From: Solidesulfovibrio carbinoliphilus subsp. oakridgensis
Lineage (GTDB): Bacteria > Desulfobacterota > Desulfovibrionia > Desulfovibrionales > Desulfovibrionaceae
DNA length: 64,000 bases
NCBI RefSeq assembly: GCF_000177215.2
Contig: NZ_CM001368.1
Location: forward strand, 1,302,001-1,366,000
Reading direction: 5' to 3'
Positions 52,336 to 60,763 of this stretch are shown one piece after another. The position numbers and the translations under genes were made by a program. Under the pieces are notes generated by a model. The model was not told where the DNA came from, searched no databases, and was given only the letters and a program-made list of their open reading frames with translations. Position 1 is the stretch's first letter. Each line of letters opens with the position of its first letter.

Positions 52336-54758
52336 TCCGGCAACCTCACATTGAGGGCCGCCGCCACGGTGGCAAAGAGGTCCAACCATTCCTTGGCCGT
52401 TTCGTCGCCCGAGGCGGCGGCGTCGCGCTTTTGCGCGTAGCAGCACCGCGACAGCTCGAACACCACGTTCTGGGCCTTCCACAGGTTGAGGCCCATGGGC
52501 AGTCTGTTGAGACGGTCCAGGGCCTCCTTCACGCTGGCCAGGATGGCCATGTTCTCATGGTCCTCGCCAAAGGCCTCGAGCCGCCGGTTGATCCATTCCG
52601 CGCCCTCGAGCCCCAGCGTGTCGTAGTCCAGGGCCAGGCCGAAACGCTGCGCGTCCTGGATGCGCTCGTCGAATTTGGCCAGGTCGATTTCGTCGCCGCT
52701 CAAAAGCCGCTTGATGTCGGTTTCGACGATAAAGACCGCGGCCTCCAGGAAGTGCCGGGGGATGGGCATGGAAATCCACTGGAGCAGGGAGAGGATGGGG
52801 TAGTTGGTCTCGAAGATCTGGCGGTACATGGCCTCGGCGTTCTGGAACTCCGGAGCCAGGACTTCCGAGACCACCTTGCGCTGCTCGTCGCGGAAGAGGT
52901 GCCAGATGGAGAAGGTGTTGTTCTCGAAGTGCGCGTCCATGGTCCGGACGGTCTCGGCCATGTCTCCGCGTTCGAACGCCTGGCGCACGTCGGCGGCCAT
53001 GGCGGCGAAGCTCTCCTCGTCCCGGTACGGCCGCAAGCCGCAGGTCAGGTTCTGGCCGCCGGCATGGACCACGGCGAAGCTGGCGTCCAGGGCTTCGCGG
53101 GTGACCGTGGATTCGATCCTGGCCCGGCCGGTCAGCATCTGGGCCCGGCCGGCGCTCTGGCGTTCGAGGTTCTCGCCAAGGACGCGGTAGCAGCCGTACT
53201 CGTAGTGCTCGTCGTACTCCTCGAACAGCGACGACATGGCGTAGTGGGCCCCCACCCGCATGAGATCCACGGCCGCCGGCTTGGCGTACTTTTCATAGGC
53301 CTCGAGTCCCGAGGCCAGGACGTTGCTTGGGGCCTTGGCCAGGATCTCCTTGAAGGACTCATCGAGCCGGCTGCCGTCGATCTCCTCGGCCAGCTGGATG
53401 GTCCGGGCCGCATACTGGAGGATCTGGACCGTCTCGATGCCGGATATCTCGTCGAAAAACCAGCCGCAGCTGGTGAAGTTGAGGAGGGCGTAGCGCTGGA
53501 GTTCGAGGAGTTTGAGGGCCATGACCTTTTCCTGGTCGGACAGGGCGTGGTGCTGCCAGTCGGCCAGGAACCGGGACACGTTCTCGTCGGACCGGTCGTT
53601 TAGGACCTCGATATAGGCGTCCCGCGCTTCCCAGATATCCTTGAAGTACTGGTGCCCCATGCGGCCGTGGATCTCCACGCACCGGTCCCGCAGCCAGTTC
53701 ATGGCGTCGCGAAGGGGCCCCCGCCACTTCTGGTGCCAGCCCCCGTGCATGCCGGAATTGCAGCCGCAGTCGGCCTTCCACCGCTCCACGCCATGGATGC
53801 AGCTCCAGGAGGAATTGTCGAAGATCTCCGCTTCGAACCGGGGCGGGTGCCGGTCCAGATAGGCGGCGTAGTTGATGAGCTCGACCGACGGATCGGATTC
53901 GATCAGGGCCAGGCAATAGGTCAGCGCCATTTCGCCGTAGCTGTGGTGGTGGCCGTAAGTCTCGCCGTCAGTGGCGATGTGCACGATCTGGGGCCAGTCG
54001 CGGCCGACGGCGCCAAAGGCGGCCATGAGCCGGGCGTGGAAGGATTCGCCCTTGGCCAGCATGTCGCCAAAAGCCAGCTCCTGGGAAATGGGGCCGTCGT
54101 AGAAAAAGACGTTGAAGTCGCGTCCGTCGGGCAGGCGCACGCGATAGGGCGTGGTGGGATCCACATGGCCGCCCGAGACGTCGATCCAATCCTCGCTTCG
54201 CAGGTCCCGCACCCGGGAGGCCTGGCGTGGGGCCAGGATGGTGAACTTGAGGCCGGCGTCGGCCAGGATGCCAAGCGTCTCCATGTCCACGGCCGTCTCC
54301 GGCAGCCACATGCCCTCGGGATCGCGGCCGAAGCGCCGGCGGAAATCGGCCACGCCCCATTTGACCTGCGTGATCTTGTCGCGCCGGCTGGCAAGGGGCA
54401 TGATCAGGTGGCTAAACGCCTGGGCAATGGCGGAGCCATGGCCGTCGAAGCGCTCCATGGACAGCTTGTCCGCGTCGATGATGGCCTGGTGGAGCTTGGG
54501 GTGGTGGCGCTGCATCCAGGAGAGCAGCGTCGGGCCGAAATTGAAGCTGATCTTCGAATAGTTGTTGACGATATCCACGATGCGGCCTTCGCCGTCCAGG
54601 ATGCGGGAGCCGGAGTTGGGGCCGTAGCATTCGGCGTTGATCCGCTCGTTCCAGTCGTGGAAGGGGTGGGCCGAATCCTGGGTTTCCACTTCCTCCAGCC
54701 AGGGATTCTCGCGGGGCGGCTGATAGAAATGACCGTGAATGCAGATGTAGCGGCTCAT
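52332..54758 (-). CDS. GH57 family alpha-glucan-acting enzyme (with DUF3536-like C terminus)
   Basis: An 808-residue cytosolic protein. The GH57 catalytic region has the family blocks CIHGHFYQPPRENPWLEE, FNFGPTLLSWM, GMWLPETAVDMETL (nucleophile Glu region), VHIATDGETYGHHH (second catalytic region) and HPPRFEAEIF. The C-terminal ~450 residues match the DUF3536 domain found in these long proteins. It is coupled at both ends by 4-base overlaps, to treZ upstream and treY downstream, so it probably works on the same maltodextrin pool, for example trimming or rearranging glucan. Its exact activity is not clear. Confidence 0.9.
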   Translation of the reverse strand: MSRYICIHGHFYQPPRENPWLEEVETQDSAHPFHDWNERINAECYGPNSGSRILDGEGRIVDIVNNYSKISFNFGPTLLSWMQRHHPKLHQAIIDADKLSMERFDGHGSAIAQAFSHLIMPLASRRDKITQVKWGVADFRRRFGRDPEGMWLPETAVDMETLGILADAGLKFTILAPRQASRVRDLRSEDWIDVSGGHVDPTTPYRVRLPDGRDFNVFFYDGPISQELAFGDMLAKGESFHARLMAAFGAVGRDWPQIVHIATDGETYGHHHSYGEMALTYCLALIESDPSVELINYAAYLDRHPPRFEAEIFDNSSWSCIHGVERWKADCGCNSGMHGGWHQKWRGPLRDAMNWLRDRCVEIHGRMGHQYFKDIWEARDAYIEVLNDRSDENVSRFLADWQHHALSDQEKVMALKLLELQRYALLNFTSCGWFFDEISGIETVQILQYAARTIQLAEEIDGSRLDESFKEILAKAPSNVLASGLEAYEKYAKPAAVDLMRVGAHYAMSSLFEEYDEHYEYGCYRVLGENLERQSAGRAQMLTGRARIESTVTREALDASFAVVHAGGQNLTCGLRPYRDEESFAAMAADVRQAFERGDMAETVRTMDAHFENNTFSIWHLFRDEQRKVVSEVLAPEFQNAEAMYRQIFETNYPILSLLQWISMPIPRHFLEAAVFIVETDIKRLLSGDEIDLAKFDERIQDAQRFGLALDYDTLGLEGAEWINRRLEAFGEDHENMAILASVKEALDRLNRLPMGLNLWKAQNVVFELSRCCYAQKRDAAASGDETAKEWLDLFATVAAALNVRLPE

Positions 54759-56614
54759 ATCGATGTCCCCTTTTCGCGTTTGTAAAGCACGACGGAAAAC
54801 GGTGGCAGGGAGAGCATGGTTTCCATGCGTTGCGGGGCAAAGCCGCCCCTTCCTCCAAAACGCTCCTCAGCCGAGTCGAACAGGCGGGCGTAGGCCACAG
54901 GCGGGCCGTCCGTGCCGACCTTGGCCCGGACCGGGCGCCGGCCGGCATTGAACAGGCACAGGATGCGCCCGTCCTCGCCCCGGCGCTCCATGGCGAGCCC
55001 CAGGCCGGCATCCAGGGGCCAAAGGCGCGTCATCCGCCGGCACGTCTCCCGAAGGGCGGGACTGCCCGCCCGCAAAGCCAGCAGTTCCCGGTACCAGGCG
55101 AGCAGGCCGGCGTGTTCCGGGTCGTCCTTTTTGGCCCAGTCGGGCCGGCTGGCCTCGAAGGTTTCCGCGGCAAAGGGATCGGGAGGTTCGCCCTGCCAGC
55201 GGAAGGCGGCGAATTCCCGCTTGCGGCCCCGGCGCACGGCCTCGACCAGATCCGGGTCGAGGTGGCTTATGTAGTAGAGAAACGGCCGGTCCTCGCCCCA
55301 CTCCTCGCCCATGAACAAAAGCGGCGCCCCCGGCGACAGGAGGAGCAGCGCGGCCGCCACCCGGGCCGTCGGCCGGCCGACGAGGGACACCAGCCGCTCG
55401 CCCCTGGCCCGGTTGCCGACCTGGTCGTGGTTCTGGAGGCAATTGACGCAGCGGTCGGCCGGCAGGTGGGCGGCGGACAGGCCGCGCACGTGGCCGAAAA
55501 ATGAGGAATACCGGCCGGCGTAGACAAAACCTTCGGCCGCGGCCGCGATCACGTCCTCGCGGCTGCCGTAGTCGGCGTAATACCCGCCCCGCTCGCCGGT
55601 CAGCCAGGCGTGGACCGCGTGGTGGAAATCGTCGTTCCAGACCGCGTCGAGGCCCAGGCCGCCGGCCGCGGCTTCGGTGACGAGGGCCGGGTTGTTCTGG
55701 TGGGATTCGGCCACAAGGAACGTCCGCCGGCCGGTTGCCGCCTCGAAGGCGGCCGTGGATGCGGCCAGCTCGGCCACGAGGTGGAGCGGGCTCTGGTCCA
55801 TGATGGCGTGCACGGCGTCCAGGCGCAGGCCGTCGATGTGGAATTCGCGCAGCCAATAGAGGGCGTTCTGGATGAAAAACGACCGGACCGCCCCGCTGCC
55901 GGGACCGTCGAAATTGAGCGCGTCCCCCCAGGGCGTGCGGTAGCGGTCCGTGAAATAGGGGCCGAAATCGCGCAGGTAGTTCCCTTCCGGGCCGAGGTGG
56001 TTGTAGACCACGTCCAGAACCACGGCCAGGCCCCGGGCGTGGCAGGCGTCGACCAGCCGGGCCAGGCCCGGGGCCCCGCCGTAGCAGGCGGCCGGGGCAA
56101 AGGGATAGACCCCGTCGTAGCCCCAGTTGCGGCACCCCGGGAACTGGGCCACGGGCATGAGTTCCAGGCAGGTGACGCCCAGGCCGGCCAGATGGTCCAG
56201 CCGGTCGATTGCGGCCTCGAAGGTTCCCTCCGGCGTGAAGGTGCCGACATGGATTTCGTAATAGACCCGGCGGTCGGGCGGCGGCGGCACGAATCGGCCG
56301 TCGGTCCAGTCGAAACCGGCGGTGTCGACCAGGGCCGAGGGGCCGTGGACGTCGTCGGGCTGGTGGCGCGAGGCCGGGTCGGGCCGGCGAATGGTCCCGT
56401 CGAGATCGAACAGGTAACGGGCGCCGGCCGGCAGGTCCGCGGCCTCGGCCCTGAAAAATCCGCCCGCAAGCGGCTCCATGGCCATTTCCCGGCCGGTTTC
56501 GGGAAAAAACAGGGAAACCCGCTGGCGGCTCGGAGCCCACACCGTGAAAAGCCAGGAATCAGGGCCGGTTCTTTGGGGGCCGACCGGCAACGACCATGGA
56601 AAAATTCGCTGCAT
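54755..56614 (-). CDS. treZ: malto-oligosyltrehalose trehalohydrolase
   Basis: A 619-residue GH13 enzyme that releases free trehalose from the product of TreY. The N-terminal beta domain (FTVWAPSRQRVSLFFPETGR) precedes the barrel with YYEIHVGTFTPEGTF, VVYNHLGPEGNYLRDFGPYF, IDGLRLDAVHAIMD (nucleophile Asp), FLVAESHQNN (acid Glu) and NCLQNHDQVGNRARGERL. The start at 56614 gives the expected family length; no Shine-Dalgarno site precedes it, and the ATG lies inside a perfect inverted repeat. A promoter 30 bases upstream could make the mRNA leaderless. It is the first gene of the trehalose operon. Confidence 0.93.
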   Translation of the reverse strand: MQRIFPWSLPVGPQRTGPDSWLFTVWAPSRQRVSLFFPETGREMAMEPLAGGFFRAEAADLPAGARYLFDLDGTIRRPDPASRHQPDDVHGPSALVDTAGFDWTDGRFVPPPPDRRVYYEIHVGTFTPEGTFEAAIDRLDHLAGLGVTCLELMPVAQFPGCRNWGYDGVYPFAPAACYGGAPGLARLVDACHARGLAVVLDVVYNHLGPEGNYLRDFGPYFTDRYRTPWGDALNFDGPGSGAVRSFFIQNALYWLREFHIDGLRLDAVHAIMDQSPLHLVAELAASTAAFEAATGRRTFLVAESHQNNPALVTEAAAGGLGLDAVWNDDFHHAVHAWLTGERGGYYADYGSREDVIAAAAEGFVYAGRYSSFFGHVRGLSAAHLPADRCVNCLQNHDQVGNRARGERLVSLVGRPTARVAAALLLLSPGAPLLFMGEEWGEDRPFLYYISHLDPDLVEAVRRGRKREFAAFRWQGEPPDPFAAETFEASRPDWAKKDDPEHAGLLAWYRELLALRAGSPALRETCRRMTRLWPLDAGLGLAMERRGEDGRILCLFNAGRRPVRAKVGTDGPPVAYARLFDSAEERFGGRGGFAPQRMETMLSLPPFSVVLYKREKGTSI

Positions 56615-56650
56615 ACTTGCTTGTATGCAGCAAACATCGGCCAGGGTCAA
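56608..56650 (-). promoter_or_regulatory. promoter and palindrome at the treZ start
   Basis: On the minus strand TTGACC (56650-56645) and CATACA (56627-56622) are separated by 17 bases, placing the transcription start at or next to the treZ ATG (56614-56612). A perfect inverted repeat, GCTGCATAC (56608-56616) with GTATGCAGC (56623-56631), covers the -10 box and the start codon, as an operator for a repressor would. Confidence 0.5.
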
Positions 56651-56748
56651 ACGCCGGAAAGCAAAAAATCGGCCGGCCAACCTGACGTTTTGGCAAAGAG
56701 GAAGCGTCCGAGGCCGGACGGATTGCCGGGCCGGCGGGCCGGCGACGG

Positions 56749-58092
56749 CTAGGATTTCGAAAAAAGGAAGCGGGAAAGGTCGGAGAGGTTGTCGACGTCG
56801 GGACCGAGGCTGCCGGCGCTCGGGCACAGGACCGGGCCGTAGCCCAGGCGCTCGGCCTGCTTCAGGCGGGTGTCGTGGGCGGCCACGGGCCGGATGCGGC
56901 CGGACAGGTCCACCTCGCCCCAGAAGACCGCGCCCGCGGGCAGGGGCCTGTCGTAAAAAGACGACAGCACGGCTGCGGCAATGCCGAGATCGAGGCCTGG
57001 GTCCTGGATTTTCAGCCCGCCGCCGATCTTGGCGTAGATGTCGGCCTGGCCGAGGTTCAGGCGCAGGCGCTTTTCGAGGACCGCGAGCAGCAAATGCAGG
57101 CGGCCGACGTCGAGGCCAAGGGCCGCCCGGCGCGGCACGGACAGAAACGACTTGGCGGCCAGGGCCTGCGCCTCCACGGCAAAGGGGCGCCGCCCCTCCA
57201 CTGCCATGACCACGGCCGAGCCGGACACGGCCGGGTCCCGGTCGCCCAGGAAAAAGGTGGAAGGGTCGGGCACTTCGATCAGGCCCGCCTCGCGCATTTC
57301 CATGACGAGGAGTTCGTCGGTCGGGCCGTAGCGGTTTTTAAGGACCCGCAAGATCCGGAACAGGTGGCGGCGCTCCCCTTCGAGGTACAGGACCGTGTCG
57401 ACCATGTGCTCGAGGAGCTTCGGGCCCGCGATCTGGCCCTCCTTGGTGACATGCCCGACCAGGACCAGGCAGGCCTGTCCCCGCTTGGCCGCCTCCACGC
57501 AGGCCGCGGCCACGGACCGGACCTGGGACACCGACCCGGCCGCGCCCTCGATGCCGGCCATGTGCATGGTCTGGACCGAATCCACGATGACCAGATCCGG
57601 GGCCGGGGTCGCACCCAGGACGTCCACGGCCGCGCCGGCGTCCGTGGTCGAGGCGGCAAGGAGCCCCTCGTGCAGGACGCCCAGGCGCTCGGCCCGGGCC
57701 TTGAGCTGGGGAAGCGATTCCTCGGCCGAGAGGTAGACCACCCGGCGGCCGGCCACGGCGGCGAGTCCGGCCAGTTGGAGCAGGAGCGTGGATTTGCCGA
57801 TGCCCGGCTCCCCGCCGAGGAGCACGGCCCCGCCGGGGGTAAGCCCGCCGCCAAGGACGCGGTCCAGGCCGGAAAAGGCCGTGGGAAAGGGCCGGAAGTC
57901 CTCGTTGGGGTGGCTGCCGAGGGGGACGGGCACGCCGGACGGCTCGCCCAGGGAATGGCCCTTGCGGCCGGCCCCGGCCACGGACTCGACCAGGGTGTTC
58001 CAGACCCCGCACCGGGGACACTGCCCCCGCCAGGTGGGCGAGACGCCGCCGCACTCGGTGCAGGTAAACACCCGCTTGGGCTTGGTCGCCAT
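56749..58092 (-). CDS. radA: DNA repair protein RadA (Sms)
   Basis: A 447-residue RecA-like helicase that processes branched DNA in recombination repair. It has the N-terminal zinc finger CTECGGVSPTWRGQCPRCG, Walker A GGEPGIGKSTLLLQ, Walker B LVIVDSVQTM, the RadA-specific KNRYG segment in LRVLKNRYGPTDE, and the C-terminal Lon-like domain. Length is close to E. coli RadA (460). ATG 58092 is 1 base after the stop of the upstream zinc-ribbon gene, so the two are coupled. It is divergent from treZ by about 130 bases only in the sense that both are on the minus strand in sequence, so read-through to treZ is possible. Confidence 0.95.
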   Translation of the reverse strand: MATKPKRVFTCTECGGVSPTWRGQCPRCGVWNTLVESVAGAGRKGHSLGEPSGVPVPLGSHPNEDFRPFPTAFSGLDRVLGGGLTPGGAVLLGGEPGIGKSTLLLQLAGLAAVAGRRVVYLSAEESLPQLKARAERLGVLHEGLLAASTTDAGAAVDVLGATPAPDLVIVDSVQTMHMAGIEGAAGSVSQVRSVAAACVEAAKRGQACLVLVGHVTKEGQIAGPKLLEHMVDTVLYLEGERRHLFRILRVLKNRYGPTDELLVMEMREAGLIEVPDPSTFFLGDRDPAVSGSAVVMAVEGRRPFAVEAQALAAKSFLSVPRRAALGLDVGRLHLLLAVLEKRLRLNLGQADIYAKIGGGLKIQDPGLDLGIAAAVLSSFYDRPLPAGAVFWGEVDLSGRIRPVAAHDTRLKQAERLGYGPVLCPSAGSLGPDVDNLSDLSRFLFSKS

Positions 58093-58093
58093 G

Positions 58094-59110
58094 CTACTGC
58101 CGGGGCGGGTCCTTGACGTCGATGACCTTGACGCCGAACTCCTTGACCGTTTCCGGGGGATCGAAAAAGACGACCATGAAGGGCGCTTCCCCGCCCGGGG
58201 CGATGTTGGTGTTGTTGGTGAGAACACCGACTTGCGAGGCCAGCGCGTTTTTGAGCTCGTCGCGGGTCATGACCTGGAGCTGGAAGAGCGAGACCGTGTT
58301 GCCGGCCAGGTCTTCCTGGGCGGCCAGGGAGCCGCCCTTCTCGTCAAAGAGTGTGGCTTCGAGCCGGATCATTTCCTTGGGCGTCTTGAAATTGTTGACG
58401 GCCTTGCCCTCGATGACGAACAGCTGCCCGGCCTTTTCGTTGGAAACGTAGTACTGGCGGACATTCTGGAGCATGATGTCCTTGACCTTGGCCGTTTCCT
58501 CGGGCTTGGGCGCGGCCGGGGCGGCCTTTTCCGCCGGCGCGGCGGCCTTTTCGGCCGGAGCCGCCGCGCCGGGAGCCGGAGCCGTGGCCGCGGGCGGCGC
58601 GGCCACGGTGGCCGGCTTCTTGCCGGGCCACAGGTCGAGGAAGTGCACGGCCGCCACGGTGCCGGCCAGCACCAGGATGACGGCGGTGACAAGAATCACG
58701 ACACGGCGGCGGCGTTCTTTTGACACCCCGCTGCCCGGCAGCGGCAGGTTGGCCACGTCGTCGAGGCTGAAGCCCGGCTTGACCGGACGGTCGTCGCGGT
58801 CCTCGTCCTCCCCGCCCGGGGCCGACCCCTCGTAGGTCTCGGAATGGAAAAGGTCCGGCGGCACGTCGTCTTCGAGGGCCCTGGCCCGTGGCGCGGCCGC
58901 AGGGGCCGTGGCCGGCCCGGGCGGCGTCTGGTCCAGATCGTCCGGGAAATCGAAATCCGTCAGCCCGCCGCCAGTGGCTGGGGCCGGGGCCGGGGGATCG
59001 ACGAGGAAGACGGTGCGGCACTTGCCGCACCGCAGCCTGGTTCCGGCCGCGACGACCTTGTCACCTGGCAGCTTGAACTTGGAGTGGCAATTCGGGCATT
59101 GTACAATCAT
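58094..59110 (-). CDS. zinc-ribbon DUF3426 membrane protein
   Basis: A 338-residue protein. The N-terminal zinc ribbon is CPNCHSKFKLPG with CGKCRTVFLVD, the MJ0042 type. An acidic Pro/Ala linker, a basic stop segment (SKERRRRV) and one transmembrane helix (VVILVTAVILVLAGTVAAVH, residues ~135-155) follow. A low-complexity Ala/Pro/Lys stretch leads to a periplasmic DUF3426-like domain (KAVNNFKTPKEMIRLEATLF). Zinc ribbon inside, sensor-like domain outside: a role in envelope signalling or assembly is possible, but unproven. It is coupled to radA. Confidence 0.8.
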   Translation of the reverse strand: MIVQCPNCHSKFKLPGDKVVAAGTRLRCGKCRTVFLVDPPAPAPATGGGLTDFDFPDDLDQTPPGPATAPAAAPRARALEDDVPPDLFHSETYEGSAPGGEDEDRDDRPVKPGFSLDDVANLPLPGSGVSKERRRRVVILVTAVILVLAGTVAAVHFLDLWPGKKPATVAAPPAATAPAPGAAAPAEKAAAPAEKAAPAAPKPEETAKVKDIMLQNVRQYYVSNEKAGQLFVIEGKAVNNFKTPKEMIRLEATLFDEKGGSLAAQEDLAGNTVSLFQLQVMTRDELKNALASQVGVLTNNTNIAPGGEAPFMVVFFDPPETVKEFGVKVIDVKDPPRQ

Positions 59111-59171
59111 GGTGCTTGATCTCACGCCGGTTGCGGTTTTGGGCACACCGATGCAAAGAAAGGGCCGTTTG

Positions 59172-59690
59172 CTACCGAACCAATTCGTACACGCCGCGAA
59201 GCCGCCGCAACCGCTCCCCGATGTCCATGCCGTAGCCGACCAGGAAGACAGGCGGCGCCGAAAAACCGACGAAATCCACGGCCACGTCCGCCTCCCGGCG
59301 GTAGGGCTTGTCCAGAAACGTGCAGACCTTGAGACTGGCCGGGTTTCGCCGCGACAGCATCGTGAGAAGATAGGCCAGGGTCCGGCCCGTGTCCACGATG
59401 TCTTCCACCAGGAGCACATCCCGGCCGGCGATATCGGTCTCGATGTCCATGAGAAAGCGCAGCTCCCCGGGCGCGGTCCCGCCCCCGTAGCTGGCCACGC
59501 GCACGAAATCGAGGGTGGGACAGAAATCCAGGGCCCGCAGCAGGTCGGCCATGAAAGGCAACGCGCCCTTCAGCACCCCGACCAGCACCACGTCCCGGCC
59601 GGCATAGGCGGCCGACACTTCGCGGCCGAGTTCGGCCACCCGGGCCTTGATGGCCGCTTCGCCATACACTTCGCGCAACGTTTCCGACAT
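59172..59690 (-). CDS. hpt: hypoxanthine phosphoribosyltransferase
   Basis: A 172-residue purine-salvage enzyme that makes IMP (and GMP) from hypoxanthine (or guanine) and PRPP. The PRPP-binding motif is VLLVEDIVDTGRTL near residue 95, preceded by VGVLKGALPFMADLLR and followed by the flexible loop and FLDKPYRR. Length fits the bacterial HPRT family (~175). It lies between the zinc-ribbon gene and the GNAT gene, on the minus strand, with short gaps of 61 and 45 bases. Confidence 0.93.
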   Translation of the reverse strand: MSETLREVYGEAAIKARVAELGREVSAAYAGRDVVLVGVLKGALPFMADLLRALDFCPTLDFVRVASYGGGTAPGELRFLMDIETDIAGRDVLLVEDIVDTGRTLAYLLTMLSRRNPASLKVCTFLDKPYRREADVAVDFVGFSAPPVFLVGYGMDIGERLRRLRGVYELVR

Positions 59691-59735
59691 GTCTCCCCGC
59701 AGTAAAGGCCCGTTCGGGTTGAAACCGGTTTTTCC

Positions 59736-60203
59736 CTACATTTCCATGATGAGCGCGTTCTCGTCGCACTCCGGGAATTTCGGGCAGTTGATGCAGTCTG
59801 CCCAGACCTTCTGGGGCAGCTTCTCCTTCTCCACCGGCACGAATCCCAGGCGTTCGAAGAAGTGCGGCCGGTAGGTCAGGGTGAAGACCCGGAAAATGCC
59901 GAGCGTCACGGCGTCCGACAGGCAGGCTTCCACCAGCTTGCCGCCCCAGCCCTGCTTCTGGATGTCCTCGTTGACGGCCAGGGACCGGATCTCGGCGATG
60001 TCCTCCCAGCAGATGGACAGGGCGCAACAGCCCCGGATGCCCGGGGCGTCGTGCTCGGCCAGGACGAAGAAATCGCGCAGGTGGCTGTAGAGCTGGTTGT
60101 ACGAACGCGGCAGCAGGAATTCGCTTCGGGCGCAGTGCATCAAAAGGGCGTGGATCTGCTTGACGTCCTGGATCCTCGCCTTGCGGATGAAGAGCTTGGT
60201 CAT
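59736..60203 (-). CDS. GNAT N-acetyltransferase, probably short ArgA-type N-acetylglutamate synthase
   Basis: A 155-residue acetyltransferase. The acetyl-CoA motif is SLAVNEDIQKQGWGGKLVE and the fold ends with YRPHFFERLGFVPVEKEKLP. The C terminus, KVWADCINCPKFPECDENAL, with its CxxCPxxxxCD pattern, is characteristic of the short stand-alone N-acetylglutamate synthases of deltaproteobacteria, which start arginine synthesis. This fits a housekeeping role, but the family contains other acetyltransferases. It overlaps the thioredoxin gene by 4 bases. Confidence 0.75.
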   Translation of the reverse strand: MTKLFIRKARIQDVKQIHALLMHCARSEFLLPRSYNQLYSHLRDFFVLAEHDAPGIRGCCALSICWEDIAEIRSLAVNEDIQKQGWGGKLVEACLSDAVTLGIFRVFTLTYRPHFFERLGFVPVEKEKLPQKVWADCINCPKFPECDENALIMEM

Positions 60204-60673
60204 GAACCGCCGTCTTTCAGCAGGGCGTCGATGGCCTGCCGGAGCATTTCGCCGGGCATGTACCCGGCATGGTTTACGATCTGCTGGCCTGTGGTATCGT
60301 AGACCAGGGTCTTCGGGATCATCTTGACGCCAAAGGTGGTCAGGACGTCGGGGTCGGCCAGGTACACCGGGAAATTAAACGGCGTCTGCTTGACGAACCG
60401 GGCGTATTCCCCCTGGTCCTGGTCGAGCGAGATGCCGAGAAACACGACCTTGTCCGCGGGATAGTGCTTGCGGGCCTCGATCACGTCCGGGATCTCCATC
60501 AGGCACGGCCGGCACCACGACGCGAAGAAATCGATCACCACCACTTTTCCCTTGGCCGCGACAATGGCGTCGAGCACGCCCTGGCCCTTTATGGGGCCGG
60601 CGTCCTGGGCCATGGCCCGGGTACAGGGCAAAAGCAGCAAGGCAAACAGGATAAGGCAGATGCGTATGCGCAA
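60200..60673 (-). CDS. TlpA/ResA-like periplasmic thioredoxin
   Basis: A 157-residue secreted protein with a signal peptide (MRIRICLILFALLLLPCTRA). The thioredoxin fold carries the redox motif FFASWCRPCLMEIPD, followed by VFLGISLDQDQGEY and the cis-Pro segment MIPKTLVYD. This is the TlpA/ResA type that reduces disulfides, for example in cytochrome c maturation. It overlaps the GNAT gene by 4 bases and lies 90 bases from metH; the shared operon is more likely chance packing than functional. Confidence 0.87.
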   Translation of the reverse strand: MRIRICLILFALLLLPCTRAMAQDAGPIKGQGVLDAIVAAKGKVVVIDFFASWCRPCLMEIPDVIEARKHYPADKVVFLGISLDQDQGEYARFVKQTPFNFPVYLADPDVLTTFGVKMIPKTLVYDTTGQQIVNHAGYMPGEMLRQAIDALLKDGGS

Positions 60674-60763
60674 AGGCGTCCTCCACCAAGCGGTATCGGC
60701 GGCCGGCGAACCGGGCGCCAGGGCTGGTTTAATCCAAAGCCGGCAACGCGCGCCAGCGGTTTT

